From positions 1 to 6,163 of the forward strand of contig DAOVRE010000108.1 in the NCBI GenBank assembly GCA_030628305.1: a DNA stretch of 6,163 nucleotides, written 5' to 3'. Each line of letters opens with the position of its first letter. Positions within the stretch are counted from its first letter, which is position 1. This document shows, in pieces, positions 1 through 5,373 of the stretch. The notes beneath the pieces were generated by a model that worked only from the letters and a program-made list of their open reading frames with translations, made no database searches and was not told the origin of the DNA. The position numbers were made by a program, and so were the translations under genes. The DNA is from Candidatus Heimdallarchaeota archaeon (lineage in GTDB: Archaea > Asgardarchaeota > Heimdallarchaeia > Heimdallarchaeales > Heimdallarchaeaceae).

Positions 1-521
1 AAATAATCGCTGTCAACCTGAGAATAGTAACTATCGATCAGATGACTGAAAAATGGTTAAAATCTTTAGATGGAAAAATAGATTTCTTAGAATTAAATGC
101 TCATTGTAGACAAAAAGAAGTCCTATCAATAGGAGGAGGAGAAAGATTGCTCAGGGACCTAAAAAGGCTAGATTTGTTACTAACGAACATCTCAAAATTG
201 TTACAAAAAACAGAATTAAGCATAAAAATTCGAGGGTGTTCAGTTGGAGATAAGAATACTTTGATTAAAATTTTAGAAAAACAACAAGTTAACTATATTC
301 ATATTGATTCTATGTTGAAAGGAGAAAATATTGCGGATATTCAATTATTAAGATCGTATTGTGATTCTACTGATATTCCAATTATTGGCAATAATTCAGT
401 AAGATGTATAGAAGATATTAAAAAGATGATAAAGGTAGGAGCTACTGCTGTATCTGTAGCAAGACCACTTATTACACAGCCAAATTTTATCGCTGAGTTA
501 ATACAACAATTAGAAGGATAG
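1..521 (+). CDS. nifR3/Dus-like FMN TIM-barrel protein, 3' part (5' end outside window)
   Basis: This is the C-terminal part (172 visible residues, frame starting at base 3) of a TIM-barrel protein related to dihydrouridine synthases, closest in feel to the archaeal nifR3-related family. An ATG at 42 exists, but the frame is open back to the window edge and already reads like barrel sequence (IIAVNLRIV), so 42 is an internal Met and the real start lies upstream. Visible marks are LELNAHCRQKE followed by SIGGGERLL, the strand LSIKIRG, and the end of the barrel, IPIIGNNSV followed by GATAVSVARPLI, which is the usual FMN phosphate-binding region. The protein stops about 20 residues after that last motif, so the helical tRNA-binding domain of true Dus enzymes is missing; a flavin oxidoreductase of other function is as likely as tRNA modification. 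The catalytic-Cys region would be upstream and cannot be judged. It is the first visible gene of an operon with cofC (3-nt gap). Confidence 0.72.
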   Translation, partial: IIAVNLRIVTIDQMTEKWLKSLDGKIDFLELNAHCRQKEVLSIGGGERLLRDLKRLDLLLTNISKLLQKTELSIKIRGCSVGDKNTLIKILEKQQVNYIHIDSMLKGENIADIQLLRSYCDSTDIPIIGNNSVRCIEDIKKMIKVGATAVSVARPLITQPNFIAELIQQLEG

Positions 522-524
522 AAA

Positions 525-1136
525 ATGACAATTGGAATAGTAATCCCGTTTAGAGGAACTGACTTAGATAAAAGCCGTCTAAGAGAAGATATGGATGAAA
601 TTAGCGTCAAATATATTCTTAATAGGATGACTCAGCAAGTAATATTTGAAATTATGAAACTTGATAAGAATGTAAATTTGTATGTTCTATCAAAGAATAA
701 AGTCTCTTTTGAAGGTAATTACCAAGTTGGTGAAGATCAAGGAAAGAATCTCAATGATTCTCTTCAAAAATTTACTTCAAAAATGAGTGAAGATATTATC
801 ATGATAATTATGGCAGATTTGCCCCTTATCAACAAATCTAGAATTAATGTTGTTCTGGAAACTGTAGAACAAGAAAAAAAAGTTGTCATAGCTCCTGCAG
901 AAGATTATGGTACAAGTATATTATGCTTTAACCGAAATACTTCGTTTCCATTTTTCTATGGGAAAAAATCAGCAAAGAGATTGGCTAATTATCTCACTAA
1001 GACTAGTATCAATTATCAAGTTTTGGAATATGATTATTGTTATCAAGATATAGACACACTTAAAGATTTAATAAAACTAAATCAAAACAGCTCTCTACCT
1101 GAGTGGTTGAAAAGTTATTTTAAGGAAGTAATTTAA
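525..1136 (+). CDS. cofC: CofC-like 2-phospho-L-lactate guanylyltransferase (coenzyme F420 biosynthesis)
   Basis: Likely the cytosolic nucleotidyltransferase that joins GTP to 2-phospho-L-lactate (or a related three-carbon phosphate) to make the activated precursor used by CofD in F420 synthesis. The 203-residue length fits the family. Motifs in order: N-terminal nucleotide-binding strand IGIVIPF followed by KSRL (16-19); GKNLNDSL (73-80), like the family's G-LN-AL segment; the metal/nucleotide strand MADLPLI (96-102); APAEDYGTS (123-131), where characterised CofC proteins usually have GGTN; FYGKKSAKR (144-152), matching the F-FG-GS segment; and DIDTLKDL (175-182), matching the usual DIDTP-DL ending. 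The ATG is chosen because AAGGA at 514-518 lies 6 nt upstream, inside the end of the preceding gene. It overlaps the next gene by 1 nt (TAATG). The family call is fairly firm; substrate preference among phospholactate, phosphoenolpyruvate and phosphoglycerate cannot be read from the sequence. Confidence 0.78.
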   Translation: MTIGIVIPFRGTDLDKSRLREDMDEISVKYILNRMTQQVIFEIMKLDKNVNLYVLSKNKVSFEGNYQVGEDQGKNLNDSLQKFTSKMSEDIIMIIMADLPLINKSRINVVLETVEQEKKVVIAPAEDYGTSILCFNRNTSFPFFYGKKSAKRLANYLTKTSINYQVLEYDYCYQDIDTLKDLIKLNQNSSLPEWLKSYFKEVI

Positions 1137-2281
1137 TGAAAGAAAAAATCGAAAGGATTCAAAACGTTTTACGTAAACAAAAAATTGATGGGTGGGGTGT
1201 TTTCTGTCATCATTCTTATGATATACATCTCAAATATCTACTCGAAAATTGGTTTTCTGCACCCACGTTAGTTCTCATTACTAAAGAAGGAAAACCAAAA
1301 GTGATTGCCTCTAGAATGGAAGCTATGATGATTAATTCAGATATTTATGACGTTATTGAATACAAGAAAGGCTCTGAGTTACAAGAATTGCTAGAGAAGC
1401 AATTCAATTCAATTCCAAAGGGATCAAAGATAGCACTAAACTTTGTTGAAGGGCATGAAGTTTTCAAGAAGATGAATTATGATATTCTAACCAGTGGTTC
1501 ATTTAAAGCTTTAACATCCTTAAATAAGGAACTTGAATACGTGTCAGCAGAAGAGATTATTTTTGATATAAGAGCAGTTAAGACAAATAAAGAGATTGAA
1601 AACCATCAAGAAGCAGCTAGATTGGCTGAAGAACTTATGGAAGAAGTTATTGAGCCAAGTATTAAACCAGGTATGAGGGAAAAGGAACTTAATGCGCTTA
1701 TAGAATACGAATGCAATAAAAGGGGTGGTGTTGCTTTTGAAGCAATTGTTGCTTCAGGTTCAAATGCTGCTATTCCTCATCATAAAGCAGGAGAGAAGAA
1801 GATAGAAGAAAATAACGTTTTGCTCATAGACTATGGCGTATCATATAATCTTGCAAATTCAGACATAACACACACCTACTGGATAGGTAAAAAACCACCA
1901 GATAACATATTACGTGCATATGAGGCAGTCGATAAAGCGAAAGAAGCAGCTTTTAATAAAATAAAAGCAGGAGTTTTATCTTCAGATGTTGAAGACGTAG
2001 TACGAGCTAAGTTTGAAGAATATGGATATGATCACGAAAAACTCTTCATTCATTCTACAGGACATTCGTTAGGTCTTGAAACGCATGATATAGGGATAGG
2101 AATAGCTAAATCTACACCGGATAGACCAAGTAAACAACTTCTAGAAAACTCCATTATAACAGTAGAACCAGGTTTATACTTCCAAGGAGAGTTTGGGATA
2201 AGATTAGAAGATGATGTAGTTGTAAGAAAGGATGGAATTACCCGTTTATCATTTACCCCATCAGAAATGAAATGCCTTTGA
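1136..2281 (+). CDS. M24 family metallopeptidase, Xaa-Pro dipeptidase/aminopeptidase-like
   Basis: A cytosolic two-metal (Mn/Co type) peptidase of the creatinase/prolidase fold, expected to cleave Xaa-Pro bonds at peptide N-termini. The 381 residues show an N-terminal creatinase-like domain (about 1-140) and a C-terminal pita-bread catalytic domain (about 150-381). All five metal ligands are visible: D232 in IDYG, D243 in SDITHTY, H310 in STGHSLG, E344 in TVEPG and E358 in RLEDD. The conserved substrate-site histidines H215 (IPHH) and H317 (ETHD) are also present, so it should be active. AAGGAAG at 1122-1128 precedes the ATG by 7 nt. Its start overlaps the cofC stop by one base, implying translational coupling, yet no direct link between F420 synthesis and a prolidase is established; it may simply share the transcript. 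Dipeptidase versus aminopeptidase P cannot be separated here. No signal peptide is seen. Confidence 0.88.
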   Translation: MKEKIERIQNVLRKQKIDGWGVFCHHSYDIHLKYLLENWFSAPTLVLITKEGKPKVIASRMEAMMINSDIYDVIEYKKGSELQELLEKQFNSIPKGSKIALNFVEGHEVFKKMNYDILTSGSFKALTSLNKELEYVSAEEIIFDIRAVKTNKEIENHQEAARLAEELMEEVIEPSIKPGMREKELNALIEYECNKRGGVAFEAIVASGSNAAIPHHKAGEKKIEENNVLLIDYGVSYNLANSDITHTYWIGKKPPDNILRAYEAVDKAKEAAFNKIKAGVLSSDVEDVVRAKFEEYGYDHEKLFIHSTGHSLGLETHDIGIGIAKSTPDRPSKQLLENSIITVEPGLYFQGEFGIRLEDDVVVRKDGITRLSFTPSEMKCL

Positions 2282-2294
2282 TTTCACTCTCTAC

Positions 2295-2310
2295 TTTCTT
2301 TTTATTTTAT
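2295..2310 (+). terminator. T-rich transcription terminator after the M24 gene
   Basis: A pyrimidine tract reading TTTCTTTTTATTTTAT lies 13 nt after the M24 peptidase stop, between two convergent genes. Archaeal RNA polymerase commonly stops at such oligo-T runs without a hairpin. It would end the Dus-like/cofC/M24 transcript just before the convergent membrane-protein gene. Confidence 0.55.
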
Positions 2311-2856
2311 TCAGTTTACTGAAGTCTCGCAAATCTCACAAGTAGAATATCCATGAGGTACTTCTGAACCACAGTTTTTACAAAAAATGCGTTCCTTCAC
2401 TTGAGTTATTATTGGTACTTCATCTGCTATATCAGAAATTTCTATTTCACCTTTTGCAGCTTTCCAAAGTTTTGGACTTATAATACGACCAAGAAATGAA
2501 CCAAAGAGGTTATTGCAAAGAAATAATATTCCGATCAAAACATAAACGAATAAGGATAGGAAATAGTTCTCTGAGGTTTCTGATAGACCGATCCCTTTAA
2601 CTCCGAAAATCGTAAGAATTGACAACATAGTTGCACCCAATATAGTTACAATAATCAAACCTTCTGTTTTAAAGGCAAAAAAACCGACAATTATTCCAGC
2701 GGATAAACTAGTAATAATCAAAATAATATATCGATCCCATTGATCAAATGTTTCTATACTCGTGACAACAATATAAGAAAGGTAGGTCATTCCCGCACCT
2801 AGAGCAAGAGCTAAGAGGTCAAAACCTAATCTTTGCAGTTCTTTATTTAATCTCAC
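2311..2856 (-). CDS. Four-helix membrane protein with C-terminal zinc ribbon, function unknown
   Basis: A 181-residue protein that I do not recognise as a named family. It has four hydrophobic segments, roughly 11-33, 42-63, 67-86 and 97-122, then a mixed polar linker (about 128-155) and a terminal zinc ribbon with C159, C162, C173 and C176 (CKNC then CEIC, spacing 10). The ribbon resembles the short rubredoxin-like knuckles appended to many archaeal membrane proteins. No signal peptide or catalytic motif is visible. The start is GTG, with no Shine-Dalgarno before it but a TATA-like box about 26 nt upstream, suggesting a leaderless message. It is divergent from the Era-like GTPase (133-nt gap) and convergent with the M24 operon. 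The placement beside the GTPase pair may or may not be meaningful. Existence as a gene is well supported by the coherent membrane plus ribbon architecture; the function is open. Confidence 0.75.
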   Translation of the reverse strand: MRLNKELQRLGFDLLALALGAGMTYLSYIVVTSIETFDQWDRYIILIITSLSAGIIVGFFAFKTEGLIIVTILGATMLSILTIFGVKGIGLSETSENYFLSLFVYVLIGILFLCNNLFGSFLGRIISPKLWKAAKGEIEISDIADEVPIITQVKERIFCKNCGSEVPHGYSTCEICETSVN

Positions 2857-2878
2857 TTGATATTCTAAGATTTCAAAC

Positions 2879-2892
2879 TATATAATTATTAT
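2879..2892 (-). promoter_or_regulatory. TATA-like box for the zinc-ribbon membrane protein gene
   Basis: Read on the minus strand this is ATAATAATTATATA, with TTATATA centred about 26 nt upstream of the GTG start at 2856. Archaeal TATA boxes sit about 25 nt before the transcription start, so transcription would begin at or next to the start codon, which fits the absence of a Shine-Dalgarno sequence there. Confidence 0.5.
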
Positions 2893-2930
2893 GACTTTTA
2901 TTAAGCAGTTCTTCGTAATACTAGCGTGTG

Positions 2931-2945
2931 TTTACAATAATATTT
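2931..2945 (+). promoter_or_regulatory. Weak TATA-like candidate for the Era-like GTPase operon
   Basis: The AT-rich stretch TTTACAATAATATTT lies 45-59 nt upstream of the TTG start. A transcript starting about 25 nt downstream of it would carry a leader of roughly 20-27 nt that includes the AAGGTG ribosome binding site. The match is loose and other AT-rich positions in the 133-nt divergent gap could serve instead. Confidence 0.25.
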
Positions 2946-2977
2946 CTGTTTAAGGAAACTTACAGGTATGCTTCATT

Positions 2978-2983
2978 AAGGTG
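2978..2983 (+). promoter_or_regulatory. Ribosome binding site deciding the TTG start of the GTPase
   Basis: AAGGTG fits the GGTGA part of the archaeal anti-Shine-Dalgarno complement and lies 6 nt before TTG at 2990. An in-frame TAA at 2987-2989 directly precedes that TTG, and no other start codon occurs in frame before the P-loop, so this site settles the start. Confidence 0.7.
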
Positions 2984-2989
2984 AATTAA

Positions 2990-3607
2990 TTGTCATGGAG
3001 ATTATGGCTAAAATCAAAGCCAAAATCCGTTAATTTAGGTTTTTACGGAGAAGTAAATGCGGGAAAAACAACTCTCGCTAACAAAATTGGTTTGGATTGG
3101 GCGGATCAAGAAGTAGGAATAGTAAGTGAGATTCCTCATGAAACTAGAGACATTCAAAAATTGGAAAAAGTGAATTTCTCAGCTAATGGTACAAAATTGG
3201 ATTTAACTTTAATAGATATGCCTGGAATAGCTACTTCTGTTAATCCAAAGGAATTTCTGAAACATGGTTTATCTGCAAGTGAAGCTATGCAAAGAGCAAA
3301 AGAAGCCACTAGAGGAATTATTGAAGCGATAAAGTATCTTGAACAAGTTGATGTAGCACTTGTTATAATTGATGCATCTAAATCGCCTTTTGACCAAGTG
3401 AATTTTACGATCATAGGGAATCTAGAGCATCAGAAAAAACCTTTCATTTTAGTACCAAATAAAATTGATTTAGTGGAAGCTGATGTAAGGCTTGTCAGAG
3501 ATGCTTTTAGTCAATATCACGTTGTACCAGTTTCAGCTATTCAAGGCGATGGTATTGATGAACTTTATGATAAAATTGCTGAATTAGCTAAAAAGGTGAG
3601 GCGATAA
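2990..3607 (+). CDS. Era-like small GTP-binding protein (archaeal, partner of DUF2073)
   Basis: A single-domain cytosolic GTPase of 205 residues in the TRAFAC/Era-like group. All G motifs are present: G1 GEVNAGKT (20-27), G2 threonine T52 in HETRD, G3 DMPG (76-79), G4 NKID (157-160) and G5 SAI (182-184). It has no KH domain, so it is not bacterial Era itself. A helical insertion with ATSVNPKEF and LSASEAMQRAKEATRG (about 81-109) follows switch II and is a distinctive part of this archaeal family. The last residues are lysine/arginine rich. It starts with TTG, with AAGGTG 6 nt upstream. The stop is 2 nt before the DUF2073 start, and the pairing of these two genes is conserved in many archaea. 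A role in ribosome assembly or RNA handling is often guessed from Era, but nothing here proves it. Confidence 0.85.
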   Translation: MSWRLWLKSKPKSVNLGFYGEVNAGKTTLANKIGLDWADQEVGIVSEIPHETRDIQKLEKVNFSANGTKLDLTLIDMPGIATSVNPKEFLKHGLSASEAMQRAKEATRGIIEAIKYLEQVDVALVIIDASKSPFDQVNFTIIGNLEHQKKPFILVPNKIDLVEADVRLVRDAFSQYHVVPVSAIQGDGIDELYDKIAELAKKVRR

Positions 3608-3609
3608 AC

Positions 3610-3960
3610 ATGAAATATAGAGTAGACTTTGTTCCATATTCAGAAACCGATGACCTCACTGAAGATGAAAAAATTCGTTACATTCTTTCCAAAGTTATGA
3701 GGAATACCATACTTGTACTAGAGAATGGTTTGACACCTGCAGAAGAAATGAATCTTATTAGCAAAACTATGGGGAAAATCGATTTCAATGAGTTTATAGG
3801 TCTAAGGTTCTTCTCGTTTGATGGGGGAGATGATTTCAAACTTGCCAGGCTGTTTGGAAGAGGTTCAAAAAACAAGATTTTTACCGTTGTGGCCCCTAAT
3901 GAAGCTGTAACAGTTCAAAAGGATAGACGCGGTATATTATCCATACGAATTAATGATTAG
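3610..3960 (+). CDS. DUF2073 family protein
   Basis: A 116-residue soluble protein of the archaeal DUF2073 family. The recognisable core is ILVLENGLTPAEEMNLISKTM (about 34-54, with the E44-E46 acidic pair), then KIDFNEFIGLRFFSF (56-70) and a C-terminal beta-rich part with TVVAPNEAVTVQKD (92-105). The biochemical function is unknown. Its start lies 2 nt after the GTPase stop, with AGGTGAGG (3594-3601) as a strong Shine-Dalgarno inside the end of the GTPase gene, so the two are co-translated. The tight pairing suggests a partner or effector of the GTPase, which is inference from context only. It is convergent with the AK6-like gene with just 7 nt between the stops and no clear T-run terminator, so the two transcripts may overlap. 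Confidence 0.85.
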   Translation: MKYRVDFVPYSETDDLTEDEKIRYILSKVMRNTILVLENGLTPAEEMNLISKTMGKIDFNEFIGLRFFSFDGGDDFKLARLFGRGSKNKIFTVVAPNEAVTVQKDRRGILSIRIND

Positions 3961-3967
3961 ATTTCAC

Positions 3968-4465
3968 TTATATCTTTCCCAAAATATCCAAAGCAAACTG
4001 AAAAGTTTCCTCAATAGAAACATCGGATCGAACAGTAAAAACAATCTCAGGACCGTACAGATTGAGCATATCTGTAAGGATTACTTCCATAATTTCAGCT
4101 TTAACGTTCTCTTCAATCTTTTCATCTGTATAACTTCTGTCCATCAACCTTTGGCGGAGAAGCCCTATGGAAGTCCTGAGAACTATACAAGAGGCAACAT
4201 AAGCTGGGGGGAGTTCTACTACATGTCCGTCAAGGATAAGAGGATTTGAGGAAGAATTTTTTTCGATTAACTCTATTAATCTTGCATTCAGAAGATCATC
4301 ATTCACTACATAACTATCTGTTTCATCATCAAAATATTCATATAAGTTCTCCTCTTTTACGAGTTTTCCAACCTCGATAAAAGAGTAACCTTCTTTTGAG
4401 AGGAGTTTGGAAAGTGTGGTTTTACCTGTTCCGGGAGTTCCAGTAATAATAACTGCCTGTTTCAT
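3968..4465 (-). CDS. AK6/Fap7-type adenylate kinase-like NTPase
   Basis: A 165-residue P-loop kinase of the AK6 (Fap7/hCINAP) family, which in eukaryotes takes part in final small-subunit rRNA maturation and in archaea interacts with the small ribosomal subunit; it also has adenylate kinase activity in several members. Visible motifs: Walker A GTPGTGKT (9-16); FIEVGKLVKEENLY (29-42), typical of the family; SYVVNDDLL (51-59); the Walker B-like LILDGH (76-81), with the archaeal DGH form; the YVASCIVLRT strand (89-98); and the lid region RLMDRSYTDEKIEENVKAEI (106-125), with K116, E119, N120 and E124 as in family members. Length is usual (160-190). AAGGAT lies 6 nt upstream of the ATG, confirming the start. 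It lies downstream of the PlsY-like gene on the same strand with a 95-nt gap holding terminator- and promoter-like signals, so it probably has some independent transcription. Confidence 0.88.
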   Translation of the reverse strand: MKQAVIITGTPGTGKTTLSKLLSKEGYSFIEVGKLVKEENLYEYFDDETDSYVVNDDLLNARLIELIEKNSSSNPLILDGHVVELPPAYVASCIVLRTSIGLLRQRLMDRSYTDEKIEENVKAEIMEVILTDMLNLYGPEIVFTVRSDVSIEETFQFALDILGKI

Positions 4466-4471
4466 TGAAAA

Positions 4472-4477
4472 ATCCTT
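4472..4477 (-). promoter_or_regulatory. Ribosome binding site of the AK6-like gene
   Basis: On the minus strand AAGGAT ends 6 nt before the ATG at 4465. A TATA-like TTTTATT (4488-4494, minus strand) sits about 26 nt before the same ATG. A start of transcription 25 nt downstream of that box would remove this site, so the gene may be expressed both from a leaderless message and from read-through of the upstream gene, or the box is not used. Confidence 0.55.
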
Positions 4478-4480
4478 ATT

Positions 4481-4524
4481 GAAAAAGAATAAAAGTATTC
4501 TGTAACAGGAACAGAATCAAAAAA
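4481..4524 (-). terminator. T-run plus inverted repeat between the PlsY-like and AK6-like genes
   Basis: On the minus strand, 36 nt after the plsY-like stop, there is a run of six T (4519-4524), then a perfect 7-bp inverted repeat (ATTCTGT 4497-4503 / ACAGAAT 4511-4517, 7-nt loop), then a T-rich stretch CTTTTATTCTTTTTC (4481-4495). The T runs can end the plsY-like transcript in the archaeal manner. The inverted repeat could be a stem-loop of that terminator or an operator just upstream of the AK6 promoter. The layout is clear; which role applies is not. Confidence 0.45.
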
Positions 4525-4560
4525 GGAGTTTTGAGATAAGTGAATAACTTACCACAAATT

Positions 4561-5337
4561 TTATTTCAAAGCTTCATCGGAAAGTTTGCTCTTTCCTCTG
4601 AAAACTTTTATTATTTTCATTTTTTTTGCTTCGCCATTTCTTATTTTTTTGAAATTATCTCCTTGTCTCGATAACATAATTATAGTAATCCCAAAAAGCA
4701 GTAAAGCAAGACCTAGGTTGCATTCTGCCCAATCCATTAACATTACAGAAGGTAAGAACAAGGCGATTACCCCAACCAAGAATGTAACAACAATGTAGGT
4801 TATCGATGAATAACCAACAATTGTTATGATGATTGGCCAGAGAAGAATCCAGAATCCAAGAAGGATGGGATTCGCAAGTGCCATAGAAGCAATGACTACA
4901 GTGATACCCTTTCCACCATGTGAGAAGAGGTAAATGGGCCAGTTATGTCCAAGAATCGCACCAATTCCGCTTAAAGCTAAAGCAAAACAAGCTAATCTGT
5001 CATAAGGCCATACTGAGATGGACTCAGAATCTGTAAAATAGAAAGTCAATGTAATGAAGTAAGGGACAGCCATAGCGGTTAGAGATCTAGATACATCAAG
5101 GAAACCCGCAAATATTGCCCAAGGTGTAGATTTTGTTGCACGATAAACATTCCTACCTCCAACATTACCTGAACCAATTTCTCTCAAATCTTTACCAGTT
5201 TTTAGTTTAGTGACAATCCAACTGAAAGGGATAGAACCTATTAGATATGAGCTGACAAATACTAAAATATAAACAATTGAAATGTGCATGTTCTTGAAAT
5301 TTCGCGGTTTAATAAAAAATTTTTGTGCGTATAACAT
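4561..5337 (-). CDS. plsY: PlsY-like membrane glycerol-3-phosphate acyltransferase family protein
   Basis: An integral membrane protein of the PlsY family, which in bacteria moves an acyl group from acyl-phosphate to sn-glycerol-3-phosphate. Motif 1 is SYLIGSIPFSW followed by GSGNVGGRNVYR (55-66), motif 2 is GHNWPIYLF-HGGKG (130-144), including H131, and motif 3 is DNFKKIRNGE (227-236). Hydrophobic segments lie near 20-38, 72-98, 113-135, 150-176, 180-199 and 206-222. Two changes stand out: bacterial GATN is GGRN here, and the usual D-KG after the second segment is DVSRS (81-85). It is 258 residues against about 200 for bacterial PlsY, with a basic C-terminal tail (230-258). Bacterial-type proteins start just before helix 1, so Met17 (5289) is a possible start; the ATG at 5337 is kept because the TATA-like element fits it. 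In an archaeon, whose lipids are normally glycerol-1-phosphate ethers, the substrate is uncertain. No plsX or plsC is in the window. It is divergent from the hexose-phosphate mutase gene. Confidence 0.8.
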   Translation of the reverse strand: MLYAQKFFIKPRNFKNMHISIVYILVFVSSYLIGSIPFSWIVTKLKTGKDLREIGSGNVGGRNVYRATKSTPWAIFAGFLDVSRSLTAMAVPYFITLTFYFTDSESISVWPYDRLACFALALSGIGAILGHNWPIYLFSHGGKGITVVIASMALANPILLGFWILLWPIIITIVGYSSITYIVVTFLVGVIALFLPSVMLMDWAECNLGLALLLFGITIIMLSRQGDNFKKIRNGEAKKMKIIKVFRGKSKLSDEALK

Positions 5338-5360
5338 ATCTCAAAACCCTTTCAAGAAAC

Positions 5361-5373
5361 AAATTTTTTAAAC
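5361..5373. promoter_or_regulatory. Shared TATA-like element between divergent plsY-like and hexose-phosphate mutase genes
   Basis: AAATTTTTTAAA lies in the 59-nt gap and is almost equidistant from the two ATGs (5337 minus, 5397 plus). Its TTTAAA (5367-5372) is self-complementary and lies about 25-33 nt from both starts, so it could serve as TATA box in either direction. GAAACAAA on its left resembles a BRE for the plus-strand gene. Neither start has a convincing Shine-Dalgarno at normal spacing (AAAGGG before plsY is about 13 nt away), which fits leaderless or near-leaderless messages. Confidence 0.45.

Noticed and set aside
42..44. ATG at 42 as the true start of the Dus-like gene
   Set aside because: The frame is open to the left edge and the residues before it (IIAVNLRIV) fit a barrel strand, so the gene begins outside the window.
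341..610. An 89-codon minus-strand open frame across the Dus-like/cofC junction
   Set aside because: It covers well-supported coding sequence on the other strand and spans two genes; its hydrophobic look is the usual reverse image of AT-rich codons.
2968..2979. A tiny upstream reading frame (ATG CTT CAT TAA) before the GTPase
   Set aside because: Three codons with no ribosome binding site; expected by chance and archaeal leader-peptide control is not supported by anything else here.
2857..2989. Possible tRNA or small RNA gene in the longest intergenic gap
   Set aside because: No cloverleaf arms, T-loop motif or stable long stem could be made by eye; the gap is explained by two divergent promoters.
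3154..3875. Two minus-strand open frames (3154-3414 and 3678-3875) opposite the GTPase and DUF2073 genes
   Set aside because: Both are antisense to conserved genes and show no family features or start signals.
3953..4249. A 98-codon plus-strand open frame overlapping the AK6-like gene
   Set aside because: It lies almost wholly opposite the AK6 coding sequence, has no recognisable domain and no ribosome binding site of its own, and its composition is explained by the reverse of the conserved kinase.
4586..4798. A 70-codon plus-strand open frame opposite the 3' part of the PlsY-like gene
   Set aside because: Antisense to the conserved third PlsY motif and last helices; no Shine-Dalgarno or domain.
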